NCBI GenBank assembly: GCA_963708805.1
Contig: CAVPUA010000003.1
Location: forward strand, 2,604,001 to 2,668,000
Origin: CAVPUA01 sp963708805
Lineage (GTDB): Bacteria; Actinomycetota; Actinomycetes; Mycobacteriales; Jatrophihabitantaceae
DNA length: 64,000 bases
Direction: 5' to 3'
Under the pieces are notes generated by a model. The model had not been told where the DNA came from and searched no databases. It saw nothing but the letters and a program-made list of their open reading frames with translations. Positions 17,912-31,057 of this stretch are shown here, piece by piece. A program made the translations under genes and the position numbers. Every line of letters starts with the position of its first letter. Within the stretch, counting starts at the first letter, position 1.

Positions 17912-19316
17912 GCGCCGAGACCGCGGCCCAGGCCGCGTACATCGTCGCCGCCCTGCTGTTCATCATGAGCCTGGCCGGGCTGTCCAAGCACGAGACGTCC
18001 CGCTCGGGCATCGTCTTCGGCATCGGTGGCATGGTGATCGCGCTGGTCGCCACGATCGGACTGGCCTCGCGCAGCATCGCCTGGACGGGCATCGTGCTGC
18101 TGCTCGTCGCGATGGCGATCGGCGCGACGATCGGCATCCTGCGGGCCCGCAGCGTCGAGATGACGGGCATGCCCGAGCTGATCGCGATGCTGCACAGCTT
18201 CGTCGGCCTGGCCGCGGTGCTCGTCGGCTGGGACGGCTACTACCAGGTCGAGGACAAGGGCAGCGCCCAGACCGAGATCGCCCGCTCGCTGCTGCGCATT
18301 CACCACGCCGAGGTGTTCATCGGCGTCTTCATCGGCGCGGTGACGTTCACCGGTTCGATCGTCGCGTTCCTCAAGTTGTCGGCGCGGATCAAGTCGAACC
18401 CGCTGATGCTGCCCGGGCGCAACTTCATCAACCTCGGCGCCCTGGCCGCCTTCGTCGCACTGACCGTCGCATTCGTGATCCACCCGAACCTGATCCTGCT
18501 GATCGCGGTGACGGCGGTCGCGCTCGCGCTCGGCTGGCACCTGGTCGCCTCGATCGGCGGCGGCGACATGCCCGTCGTCGTTTCGATGCTCAACAGCTAT
18601 TCGGGCTGGGCCGCGGCCGCGTCGGGCTTCCTGCTCGAACAACAACCTGTTGATCGTCACCGGCGCGCTCGTCGGCTCGTCCGGTGCGTACCTGTCCTAC
18701 ATCATGTGCCAGGCGATGAACCGTTCGTTCATCTCGGTGATCGCGGGCGGCTTCGGCGTCGAAGCCGCGACCGGTGGCGACACCGATTACGGCGACTACC
18801 GCGAGATCAACGCCGTCGACACCGCCGACCTGCTCAAGGACGCAACGTCGGTGATCATCACGCCGGGCTACGGCATGGCGGTCGCCCAGGCCCAGTACCC
18901 GGTCGCCGACCTGACCCGCAAACTGCGCGAGCGCGGGATCGACGTCCGCTTCGGCATCCATCCGGTCGCGGGCCGCCTGCCCGGCCACATGAACGTGCTG
19001 CTGGCCGAAGCCAAGGTGCCCTACGACATCGTCCTGGAGATGGACGAGATCAACGACGACTTCTCCGACACCTCGGTCGTTCTCGTGATCGGCGCCAACG
19101 ACACCGTCAACCCCGCGGCAACTGACGAGCCCGGCAGCCCGATCGCCGGCATGCCCGTGCTGCACGTGTGGGAGGCCCAGAACGTCATCGTGTTCAAACG
19201 GTCGATGAGCACCGGGTACGCCGGAGTTCAGAATCCCCTGTTCTTCAAGGAGCAATTCGCAGATGTTGTTCGGCGACGCCAAGGAGCGCGTCGAGGACAT
19301 CCTGCGCGCCCTCTGA
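17908..19316 (+). CDS. pntB: NAD(P) transhydrogenase beta subunit (two frame breaks)
   Basis: Membrane domain II and NADP(H)-binding domain III of the transhydrogenase. The N-terminal part has about nine hydrophobic helices with MPELIAMLHSFVGLAAV. Domain III shows ITPGYGMAVAQAQ, FGIHPVAGRLPGHMNVLLAEA and GANDTVNPAA. Two unambiguous single-base insertions are visible: G at 18637 (CTC G AAC; removal gives LLNNNLLIV) and C at 19253 (GAG C AAT; removal gives ENSQMLFGDAKERV up to the TGA at 19314). Corrected, it is about 468 residues, normal for PntB. Confidence 0.92.
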
Positions 19317-19339
19317 CGTCCACTCGTTAGGCTGATTCC

Positions 19340-20287
19340 ATGATCTTTCGTCGTCTCGGAAACTCCGGCCTGGCCGTCTCGGTGGTCGGTCTCGGAACCA
19401 ACAACCTCGGCATGAAGCTCGACGCCGACGCCAGCCGTGAGGTCGTGCACGCCGCGCTCGACGCCGGCATCACGCTGTTCGACACGTCCGACTCGTACGG
19501 CGAGTCCGAGGCGCGGCTGGGCGAACTGCTCGAGGGACACCGCGACAACGTCGTCATCGCGACCAAGTTCGGCAGCGACGTCCGGCGCCTCGGTCAGGAC
19601 AACGGCGAGGACTGGAAGGCCCGCGGCTCACGTCGCTACATCAAGCGGGCCGTCGAGTCGTCGTTGCGCAAGCTGCGTACGGATTGGATCGATCTCTACC
19701 AGCTGCACTTCCCCGACGCGCTCACCCCGATGCAGGAGACGCTCTCGGCGCTCGACGACCTGGTGCACGAGGGCAAGGTGCGCTACGTCGGCAGCTCGAA
19801 CCTCACCGGCTGGCAGATCGCCGACGCCGAGTGGATCGCCCGGACCAACGGCTACGAACGCTTCATCAGCTCGCAGAACCAGTACAGCCTGCTCGAACGG
19901 GGCATCGAGAAGGATGTCGTGCCCGCGCTCGAGCAGTACGACATCGGGCTGCTCCCCTACTTCCCGCTCGCGAGCGGGCTGCTCACCGGCAAGTACCGGC
20001 GCGGCGAGCAGCCGCCGGAAGGGTCGCGGCTCAAGGCGTGGAAGATGCGAATCGAGTGCTGACCGACGAGACGTTCGACCGTGCTCGAGGCGCTCGACTC
20101 GTTCGCCGCTGATCGCGGGGTCACCATGCTCGACGTCGCGATGGGTGGCTTGGCGGCTCAACCCGCGGTGTCGAGCGTGATCGCCGGCGCCACGTCGGCC
20201 GAGCAGGTGCACGCGAACGTCGCGGCCGGCATGTGGGAGCCCACCGCGGCCGACCTGGCCGAGCTCGACAAGATCACCGACCGCTGA
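19340..20287 (+). CDS. Aldo/keto reductase (two frame breaks)
   Basis: NADPH-dependent carbonyl reductase of the AKR/YhdN-like superfamily. The catalytic tetrad is visible: Asp and Tyr in FDTSDSYGESEARLGELL, Lys in VIATKFG and His in DLYQLHFPD. The C-terminal NADP region is SSVIAGATSAEQV. The frame breaks near 20045 (apparent loss of one G in TGG-GAA) and again near 20082 (one base extra). Corrected length is about 315 residues. It is not part of an obvious operon with pntB, 24 nt upstream, though it may be co-transcribed. Its 3' end overlaps a convergent MFS gene by 14 nt. Substrate unknown. Confidence 0.88.
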
Positions 20288-21424
20288 GGTCCATCGCGCG
20301 GTTCGTCGCCGTCGACACGGCGATGCCGAGTAGCAGCAGCGGCAGCAACACCAGCGCGAGTGACAGTGACGTCGCGCCCGCCAGCTGACCGATCACCGGC
20401 GGTCCGACGCAGGAAGCCGAACCAGCCCAGGCCGGCCGCGGTGGAGATTGCGGTGCCGGCGCTGATCCCAGGCAGGCGACCGCAGGCGCTGAACACCGCC
20501 GGCACGACGAGACCGAGCGCGAATCCCAGCGCCAGGAAGCCGATCAACCCCGTCGCGACCTGGGCGAGCAGCAGTCCCCCGCCGAAGCCAACGACCGCCG
20601 ATCAGCGCGAGGGTCGGCAACAATCGGCGGGCACCGAACCGCGCCAGCAGCCGATCACCCGAGAGCCGGATCACGACCATCCCGAACGCGAACACCGCAT
20701 AGCCGAACCCGGCGACGGTGGCTGTCGCGTGGACGGAACCGCGCAGATACACGGCGGCCCAGTCGGCCGCCGCGCCTTCGGCGAGCATCGAGGCGAGCGC
20801 GATCAGGCCGAGCGCGATCGACCGGCCACGACAGCCGGCGCGTCGGCCCTTCACCGCCCAGAACCTCGATCGGCGGCGGATCGGGGACCAGACCCGGGCA
20901 GTACGCAGGCCCCCACCACGATCGCGATCGCGCCGAGAACGGCCAACTGGACCGTCAGCGAGACGCCGGCGGCCACGCCGAGCGCGCCCAGTCCGGCACC
21001 GGCGAACGCGCCCAGACTCCAGCGGCCGTGCAGGCCGGTCATCAACTGACGATCAAGCGTGCGCTCGACCGCGACGGCCTGGGTGTTCATCGACGTGTCG
21101 AGAAAGCCCATGAACGCCCCCCAGATCGCGAGCGCACCGGCCAGCGGAGATCAACGATCCGGACCGGCCGACCAGCACGCCGCTGGCGCAGTAGCCGATC
21201 AGCGCCACGGCAACCACCCGCGGGCTGCCGAACCGGTGCAGCAGCAGGGCCGAGGTGAGCACCGCGGCGACCGACCCCACCGGCGCGCCGATCAGCGCCA
21301 GCCCGAGTCCGGCGTCGTCCAGACCGGCCTGGGCCTTGACCTGAGGGACGTGGGCCGTCCACGAGGCGAACAGCACGCCGTGGATGACGAACACGGTGGC
21401 GACAGCTGCGCGGGGGCCGGGCAC
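20274..21424 (-). CDS. MFS permease, YbjJ-like (four or more frame breaks)
   Basis: Twelve-helix major facilitator protein in pieces: VFVIHGVLFASWTAHVPQVKAQAGLDDAGLG (helix 1 and loop), HRFGSPRVVAVALIGYC (motif A region), GFLDTSMNTQAVAVER (helix 4-5 motif), RWSLGAFAGAGLGALG, and the C-terminal half ending VGPPVIGQLAGATSL. The DTSMN motif is typical of the YbjJ/FucP-like group. Frame changes near 21155, 20865, 20595 and 20405 prevent one continuous reading. It could be a genuine decaying pseudogene, since its break density exceeds that of most neighbours, but the same indel pattern occurs in essential genes. GTG 21424 is the suggested start. Confidence 0.7.
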
Positions 21425-21450
21425 GAGGGAGAACGCTACGGCGGCGGCGG

Positions 21451-21494
21451 TCCGCGGTCGATTTGCCTCGGCTGTCGGGGAAATCGACCGCGGA
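21451..21494. promoter_or_regulatory. Perfect 14-bp inverted repeat between divergent genes
   Basis: TCCGCGGTCGATTT (21451-21464) is exactly complementary to AAATCGACCGCGGA (21481-21494), with a 16-nt spacer. It lies between the MFS gene start (21424, minus) and the holin-like gene start (21515, plus), which suits a shared operator or an RNA hairpin in either leader. It has no T run and does not follow a gene end, so a terminator is unlikely. Confidence 0.5.
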
Positions 21495-21514
21495 ATCTGC
21501 GTAGGCTTCAGCTC

Positions 21515-21919
21515 GTGCGACTGATTCTGAAGTGGATCTTGATGGCCGTGATCATCGGCATCGTGGCTGCCATCACGCCGGGCATGACCGTCCATGGCGG
21601 TTTCCTCACCCTGCTCTGGATCGCGTTGATCTTCGGCCTGGTCAACGCGGTCATCGGCCCGATCCTGCGGCTGATCAGCCTGCCGTTGATCATCTTGACG
21701 CTCGGGCTGTTCCTGCTCGTGGTCAATGCCGCCCTGCTCGGGATCACCGCCTGGCTGTCGTCGCGACTGGACGTCAGTGGCTTCTGGTCGGCCGTCCTCG
21801 GCGGCCTGCTGATCTCGATCTTCAGCTGGGGCGCCGACCAGCTGCTGATGACCCCCGAGCAACGTCGCCGCGAACAATCACGCCGAGTAGGTCGGATCAC
21901 CGTTCACCGCTTCGAATAG
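21515..21919 (+). CDS. Phage-holin-4 superfamily / DUF360-type small membrane protein
   Basis: 134 residues with four hydrophobic segments: ILMAVIIGIVAAITPG, FLTLLWIALIFGLVNAVIGPILRLISLPLIILTLGLFLLVVNAALLG (two helices), and FWSAVLGGLLISIFSW. The central LVNAVIGPILRLISLPL and the following run fit PF04020 (membrane protein, YvlD-like). These proteins are chromosomal and not evidence of a prophage. GTG 21515 fits the family start. The role is unknown; some relatives are linked to envelope stress. Intact. Confidence 0.8.
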   Translation: MRLILKWILMAVIIGIVAAITPGMTVHGGFLTLLWIALIFGLVNAVIGPILRLISLPLIILTLGLFLLVVNAALLGITAWLSSRLDVSGFWSAVLGGLLISIFSWGADQLLMTPEQRRREQSRRVGRITVHRFE

Positions 21920-21944
21920 ACCGGTCGCCGATAGGCTGCCGGAC

Positions 21945-22292
21945 ATGGAGTTCGAAGCGTTCACGCTCTGCCGGATGGTGGATGGCCCGCACGCCGACCA
22001 GCTGACCGCCGACGACCTCTCGCACTTGCAGGACGGGCATCTCGCCCATCTGCACGAGCTGTGGTCGCAGGGCAACCTGCTCGCCGCCGGACCCGCCGAG
22101 GGCGACGGTCGCGTGCGCGGACTGAGCCTGATTCGTGGCGATGTCGACGCGGCCGCGGCGCTGATGTCGCGTGACCCGAGCGTGGTCGCGGGTCGTTTCG
22201 ACGTCGAGTACCTGGCCTGGACGGTGCCCACCGGCATGATCATCTCGGGTGAGGGCGCTCCGCCGGCGTCGATCGCCGAGGCGCGATCCTGA
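21945..22292 (+). CDS. YciI-related protein
   Basis: 115-residue protein with an alpha/beta ferredoxin-like YCII domain. It shows the start FEAFTLCRMVDGP, the conserved His/Leu region DLSHLQDGHLAHLHELWSQGNLLAAGP and the late Asp in LMSRDPSVVAGRFDVEYLAW. The His-Asp pair is proposed in this family to be catalytic. Its function here is unknown. It follows the holin-like gene by 25 nt and precedes the RhtA-like exporter, so the three may form a transcription unit. Confidence 0.78.
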   Translation: MEFEAFTLCRMVDGPHADQLTADDLSHLQDGHLAHLHELWSQGNLLAAGPAEGDGRVRGLSLIRGDVDAAAALMSRDPSVVAGRFDVEYLAWTVPTGMIISGEGAPPASIAEARS

Positions 22293-23153
22293 GGCGTCCG
22301 CCCGCGCCCGCTCCTGTCCTGGTCCTCGGCGCGATCGCGTCAGTGCAGTTCGGCGCCGCGTTCGCCGATCGCCTGTTCGATCGGGCCGGCCCGGCGGGCG
22401 TCGTCCTGCTCCGGCTCGGCCTGTCGGCGCTGATCCTCGTTGCGTTCGTCCGGCCTCGGGTCCACGGCCGCTCCCGCGGTCGACCTCGGCTGGGCGGTGG
22501 TGTTCGGGCTGATCCTCGGCGGGATGAACTGGAGCTTCTACGAGGCGCTCAACCGGTTGCCGCTGGGCGTGGCCGTGACGATCGAGTTCGTCGGCCCGTT
22601 GGCCGTGGCGATCGCCGGATCGCGCCGGGCGCTCGACCTGCTGTGGGCATTGCTGGCTGCGACCGGCGTTGCGTTGCTCGCCGGCAACGCGTTCGGTGGC
22701 TCGCTCAGCGTTCCCGGGTTCGGGCTGGCTCTGCTCGCCGGGGCGTGCTGGGCCGGCTACATCCTCGCGTCCAAGCGGGTGGGGCGCTCGTTCTCGGGGC
22801 TGGACGGGCTGTCGATCGCGCTGTGCGCCGGGACGCTGCTCGTGCTGCCGGCCGGGCTGATCCAGGGCGGTCACGCGCTCGTCACCCCGGTCGTCCTCGG
22901 CGGTGGCCTGGTCGTCGCGCTGATGTCGTCGCTGATCCCCTACTCGCTGGAGATCACCGCACTGCGCAGCCTGTCCGCGCAGTCGTTCGGCCTGCTGATG
23001 AGCCTGGAGCCGGCTGCCGCCGCGCTCGCCGGCGTGATCGTGCTCGGCCAGCGCCTGCACCTGCTGACCGTGGCCGCGATCGTGTTGGTCGTGGCGGCCA
23101 GCGTCGGCACCACGCTCGCGTCACGCGCGGCAATTTCGGAGATCCAGCCCTAG
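22289..23153 (+). CDS. EamA/RhtA-like amino acid or metabolite exporter (frame break; start unclear)
   Basis: Ten-helix DMT-superfamily transporter. The opening LVLGAIASVQFGAAFADRLFDRAGPAGVVLLRL resembles threonine/homoserine exporter RhtA. The second half carries GMNWSFYEALNRLPLGVAVTIEFVGPL, the EamA repeat GYILASKRVG, and SLEPAAAALAG. One extra base near 22460 splits helix 2 from helix 3. No good ATG or GTG precedes the first helix in frame: the sequence reads from within the yciI stop region, so either a rare start (CTG at about 22289) or a further indel applies. Confidence 0.78.
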
Positions 23154-23214
23154 GCGAGAGGCGCGCCCGGTACCCGGTTCAAGGCGGCCGAAGACGGTGA
23201 GCAGGATGGGAGCC

Positions 23215-23502
23215 ATGGCTGCCTACTGGATCAGTATTTACAAGCAGATCGTGGACGAGGACAAGCTCGCCGCCTACGCCAAGCTGGCCGGCCCCGCGCT
23301 CGAGGGCGCCGGCGGAACCTTCCTGGCTCGCGGCTTGCCCGAGCAGACGTACGAAAGCGGCGATCGCGTCCGTACCGTGGTGATCGAGTTCGACTCGGTC
23401 GAGGCGGCGCGCAACGCCCACGACAGCGACGCGTACGCCGAGGCGCTGGCCGCCCTCGACGGCGGCGCGGTGCGCGAGATCCGCATCGTCCCCGGCGTCT
23501 AA
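23215..23502 (+). CDS. DUF1330-family protein
   Basis: 95 residues, a dimeric ferredoxin-like alpha/beta-barrel protein. It has YWISIYKQIVDEDKLAAYAKLAGPALEGAGGTFLARG, then EFDSVEAARNAHDSDAYAEAL, which matches DUF1330. ATG 23215 has GGGAG six bases upstream and is preferred over GTG 23197. The enzymatic role of the family is not settled. Its stop overlaps that of pyrF on the other strand by a few bases, so the two are tightly convergent. Confidence 0.85.
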   Translation: MAAYWISIYKQIVDEDKLAAYAKLAGPALEGAGGTFLARGLPEQTYESGDRVRTVVIEFDSVEAARNAHDSDAYAEALAALDGGAVREIRIVPGV

Positions 23503-24329
23503 GCGCGCAGGAAGGCGAAGTCCTCGACCAGCCGCAGCGTGGCGTCGCGCAGGGCCCCCACGTCGGGGCCGTGGCGCAGCACTTCGCGCGACACGCTGGG
23601 CACCACATGCCGGCGGGCGTCGGCGAAGATCCGCCGGACGTCGTCGGCCGTGCCGCCCTGGGCGCCGATGCCGGGGACGAGGAACGGTCCGTTCAGCTTG
23701 GCCAACTCGACGCCGCTGTCGCCGATGGTCGCGCCGACGACGACGCCCAGCGGCCCGGTCGGTTCGACGACCGCCGTTGCGGGCGGCCAGCTCGTTCACG
23801 ATCGTCTGGGCGACGGGGACGCCGTCGACGTTGGTCGCCCGCTGGACCTGCGGCCCCTCCGGGTTGGACGTGAGGGCGAGCACGAACACGCCACGATCGT
23901 GTTCGGCCGCGAGATCGAACGCGGGCTGCAGCGAGCCGACGCCCAGGAAGGGCGAGACGGTGATCGCGTCAGCCGCGAGCGTCGAGGCGGGGTCCAGATA
24001 GGCGCTGGCGTAGGCCGCCATGGTCGAGCCGATGTCGCCCCGCTTGACGTCGAGAATGCTGATCGCCCCTTCGGAGCGCAGCGCGCGCGAGCGTCGTCTC
24101 GAGAACGCCGATCCCGGCCGCGCCGAACACCTCGAAGAAGGCCGACTGCGGCTTGACGACGGCAGCGACTCCGCCGAAGGCCCGGACGCAGATGTCGGCG
24201 AACCGGGTCAGACCCTCGATGTCATAGGGCAGTTCCCACGACTCGAGCAAGCGCTCGATGTGGATCGATCCCGACGCACAGCGAACCGCGGACGCCGAGC
24301 GCGTCGTCGAGCCGCTGACCGAACGTCAT
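23499..24329 (-). CDS. pyrF: Orotidine-5'-phosphate decarboxylase, type 2 (three frame breaks)
   Basis: Last step of UMP synthesis. The N-terminus is MTFGQRLDDALGVRGSLCVGIDPH. The catalytic lysine motif appears as ILDVKRGDIGSTMAAYA once the frames are joined, and NGPFLVPGIGAQGGTADDV is the phosphate loop. Corrected length is about 276 residues, typical of the type 2 (mycobacterial-like) family. Single extra bases occur near 24262, 24085 and 23780. The ATG at 24329 overlaps the pyrD stop (ATGA). It is the last gene of the pyr operon and convergent with the DUF1330 gene. Confidence 0.92.
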
Positions 24330-25296
24330 TGGGCGGCGGCCTCAGCGGCGGCCGGCACCAGCCGGTGCGCGGGCGGTCGGTGGGCCAGGCCGATGGCGTC
24401 GCTGACCGACGCGAACCCACGCTCGTCGAGCGCCTGCTTCGAGTTCGCGCAGGATCCGCAGCGGCGCGTTCGGGTCGCCGAACACGGCGGTGCCGACCGA
24501 CACCGCCGACGCGCCGGCCAGGATGAACTGCAGCGCATCGAGCCCGGTGCGAATGCCGCCCATGCCCAGGATCGGCAGGTGCGGAACGGCCTGGCGGACC
24601 TGCCACACGCAGCGGACCGCCACCGGACGGATGGCCGGGCCCGACAACCCGCCGGTGACGCCACCCAGGGCCGGCCCGAGCGTGTCGGTGTCGATCACCA
24701 TTCCCAGCACCGTGTTGATCAACGACACGCCGTCGGCACCGGAGTCGGCGCAGGCGCGGGCGATCGTGCCGATGTCGGTGACGTCGGGCGTCAGCTTGGC
24801 GAAGATCGGGATGTTCGGGTCGGCCGCCCGGCGCACGGCCCCGATCACCCGGGAGGACGCGTGGATGTCGCAGGCGAACACCTGCCCGCGGCTCTCGACG
24901 TTCGGGCACGAGATGTTGACCTCGAGCATCGACACCGCGGGATGGCCGTAGAGCCGCCGGGCCAGCGACACGAACTCGTCGCTCGTCCCGCCGGCGATCG
25001 AGACCACCGTCCGCGCTCCGCTGCGACGCCAGCCAGGCCAGGTCGTTCTCGATGAACGAGTCGATGCCCGGACCCTGCAGGCCGATCGAGTTGAGCATGC
25101 CGCTCGGCGTCTCGGCCATACGCGGGGTGGCCCGGCCCGATCGCGGTTGCATCATGATCGACTTCGTCACGACGGCGCCGAGCTCGGCCACGTCGAAGAA
25201 CTGCCCGAGCTCGCGTCCGGCGGCGGCACAGCCCGAGGCGGTCAGGATCGGATTCGGCAGCTCGAACGACGCCAGCCGTGTCGACAGGTCAACCAC
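24326..25296 (-). CDS. pyrD: Dihydroorotate dehydrogenase catalytic subunit, class 1B (two frame breaks)
   Basis: Oxidises dihydroorotate to orotate using FMN. It opens STRLASFELPNPILTASGCA, has GLQGPGIDSFI, the catalytic cysteine in LEVNISCPN, the Lys/Asn substrate residues in FAKLTPDVTDI, and LPILGMGGIRTGLDALQFILAGASAVSVGTA for phosphate and FMN. The short N-terminus without a membrane helix and the adjacent pyrK place it in class 1B, which passes electrons to NAD+. Extra bases near 25020 and 24430 break the frame; removal restores SARTVVSIAGG and LEQALDERGF. It starts at GTG 25296, just after the pyrK stop. Confidence 0.92.
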
Positions 25297-25297
25297 G

Positions 25298-26152
25298 TCA
25301 GTGCCCCTTCATCGCGTCGGCGCCGACCAGGTCGTCCGGGATCGTGCCGACGTCGGTCCAGCGCACGCGGTCGGCCAGGAACACCGGTCCGTCGACGCAG
25401 GAGCGGACGAACCGCGACCGGCCGTCGGAACCGCGCACCGGCAGCACACAGGTCATGCAGACGCCGATGCCGCAGGCCATCGACTCCTCGACCGCCACCT
25501 GGGCCGGGATCGCGTGCTCGCGCGCCACGTCGCCGACCGCGCGCAGCATGCCCATCGGCCCGCAGGCGTAGACGACCTGGGCACCGATGCGCTGGATCGT
25601 CGAGGGCAGCAGGTCGGTGACCAGTCCCTGGACGCCGGCCGAACCGTCGTCGGTCGTCACCGACACCTTCCCGACCGTTCGCCGGGCGACGAGTTCGCCG
25701 AACAGGCGGTCGGCGCTCGCCGCGCCGATGATGATCTCGACCTCGGAACCGGCCTCGAGCAGCTCGTGGGCCAGCGGGATCAGCGGCGCCGATCCGTAGC
25801 CGCCGCCGACCAGCACGGCCGGCACCGGATCGACCGGCATCGGGAAGGCCTTGCCGAGCGGTCCGACGATGTCGAGCTTCGCACCGGCCGACTGCTCGAC
25901 CAGCCACTGCGTGCCCGGTCCGTGCGCGGCGACGACGAACTGGATCGTGCCGGCGAACTCGCCGCCGGGCGTCGCGTCGTACAGCGCGAACGAGCGCCGC
26001 AGCAGCATCGACGTGTTCGGTCCGCCGACGGCGACCGCGACGAACTGGCCCGGCTTGGCATCCTTCGCGATGCCGGGCGCGACCAGCGGTGAACTGGACG
26101 TACGCGCCGACCTTCTGCACCGCGAAGATCTCGGCCTGCTCCTGCACCGGAC

Positions 26153-26156
<4 letters not shown>
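25298..26156 (-). CDS. pyrK: Dihydroorotate dehydrogenase electron-transfer subunit (one frame break)
   Basis: FAD and [2Fe-2S] partner of class 1B PyrD. FAD-binding RRSFALYDA is at about residues 53-61. GPLGKAFP, VLVGGGYGSAPLIPLA and VYACGPMGML follow in the ferredoxin-reductase order. The cluster ligands are four cysteines in CGIGVCMTCVLPV and VRSCVDGPVF. One extra G near 26088 (ACC G CTG) breaks the start region; correction gives YVQFTLVAPGI. ATG 26156 overlaps the carB stop as ATGA. Confidence 0.92.
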
Positions 26157-29459
<3,303 letters not shown>

Positions 29460-30564
29460 CTACTTCCCCTCGAGCAACTCCACGAACCGATCGAACAGAT
29501 ACGCGGCATCGTGCGGGCCGGCCGCGGCCTCGGGGTGGTACTGGACGCTGAATGCCTTGATGTCGCGGGCGTTCAGCCCCTCGACCACGTTGTCGTTGAG
29601 GCAGACGTGACTGACCTCGACCGCACCGAACTCGGTGTCGGTAGGGCGCATCCAGCGGCGCATCGACGGCGAAGCCGTGGTTGTGGGCGGTGATCTCGAC
29701 CTTGCCGGTACGGCGGTCCTGCACCGGCTGATTGATGCCGCGATGCCCGTAGCCGAGCTTGTAGGTGCCGAACCCGAACGCGCGGCCGAGGATCTGGTTG
29801 CCGAAGCAGATGCCGAAGATCGGCACGTCCGCGCGGAGCAGCTCGCGCACCGTCTCGACGGCGGCGTCGGCCGTTCCCGGGTCGCCCGGGCCGTTGGCCA
29901 GGAACACGGCGTCAGCACCGGTCGCCTTGATCCGCTCGGCCGTGGACGTCGAGGGCAGCACGTGCGTCGTGATGCCCCGCTCGGCCATCCGGTGCGGCGT
30001 CATCGCCTTGATGCCGTAGTCGAGCGCGGCGACGGTGAACCGGTGCTCGCCGACGGCGTCGACCCGGTAGGGCTCCGGCGTGGTGACCTCGGCCGACAGG
30101 TCGGCGCCGCGCATCTGCGGCGAGTCGATCACCTTGCGCAGCAGGGATTCGCGGTCGAGATCGGTCGACGACACGACGCACCGCATCGCGCCCCGCTCGC
30201 GCAGGTGCCGGGTGAGCGCCCGGGTGTCGATGCCGCTGATGCCGACGATGCCCTGGGCCTCGAGCTCGTCGTCCAGCGAGCGCTGCGAGCGCCAGTTGGA
30301 CGGCCGGCGGGCCGGATCGCGCACGACGTAGCCGGCCACCCAGATGCGGCGCGACTCGTCGTCCTCGTCGTTGACGCCGGTGTTGCCGATGTGCGGGGCG
30401 GTCTGCACGACGACCTGGCGGTGGTAGGACGGATCGGTCAGCGTCTCTTGATAGCCGGTCATCGCGGTCGAGAAGACCGCCTCGCCGAACGTCTCGCCCC
30501 GCGCGCCGTACGCCTCGCCGGTGAACGTGCGCCCGTCCTCGAGGACGAGCAGAGCCTCACTCAT
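29460..30564 (-). CDS. carA: Carbamoyl-phosphate synthase small subunit (one frame break)
   Basis: Glutamine amidotransferase that supplies ammonia to CarB. The N-terminal domain has LEDGRTFTGEAYGARGETFGEAVFSTAMTGYQETLTDPSY. The GATase domain has the catalytic cysteine in IFGICFGNQILGRAFG, and the His/Glu pair in SVQYHPEAAAGPHD. One extra base at 29643 (CCC T ACC on the coding strand) breaks the frame; removing it gives DAPTDTEFGAVEVSHVCLND. Corrected length is about 367 residues. ATG 30564 overlaps the end of the preceding membrane-protein gene. Confidence 0.94.
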
Positions 30565-31057
30565 GAACCGCCTTCACTTTCTCGTTGATCGTGCGCACCC
30601 ACTGCGGGTAGATCGTCTTGTCGTCGCCGCGCAGGCCGGTGTCGAGCTCGGCGGTCACCGAGTCGCCAGCGGACGACGAGCAGGCCGCCCGCGCCGACGA
30701 CCTTGCCGGCCAGTCCGGGCGCCAGCCGGGCCTCGACGATCGCCGCGCGCGGGATGAAGATCGCCTCGGCGCCCTCGCGGTCGATCAGCACCCCGGCCTC
30801 GGACAGCGACGCGGTGCAGTTCGAGCGGATACCGAGCCCGTGGGCGGCGATGCGGTCCTGCCAGCTGGTGGCGTAGGTCGATCCGACGTAGACGCCCACC
30901 AGGTCGGCGGCGATGCGGCTCCGATCGCGGCGGGCGCCAGCGGCAGCGGAGCCAGATCGGTCTGCCGTGCGGCTCGGTGCCGCCAGCCCGTGCGCATTCC
31001 CCACAAGGCGACGACGAAGAACGCCACGCAGAGCAACACGAGCAGCGAACGAGTCAT
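30557..31057 (-). CDS. Membrane-anchored protein of the pyr operon, Rv1382-like (two frame breaks)
   Basis: About 165 residues with one N-terminal transmembrane helix (LLVLLCVAFFVVALWGM) and a soluble beta-rich domain containing LVGVYVGSTYATSWQDRIAAHGLGIRSNCTASL, AEAIFIPRAAIVEARLAPGLAGKV and IYPQWVRTINEKV. Position and size match the uncharacterised gene found between pyrC and carA in mycobacteria and other actinobacteria; the domain looks PH-like. Breaks near 30920 and 30668. The ATG overlaps the pyrC stop as ATGA, and the stop overlaps carA, so its dosage is tied to pyrimidine synthesis. Function unknown. Confidence 0.8.

Noticed and set aside
20274..21424. MFS gene as a true pseudogene
   Set aside because: Its indels are more frequent than average, but the same type occurs in essential genes such as aroE and mltG, so decay cannot be distinguished from sequence error.
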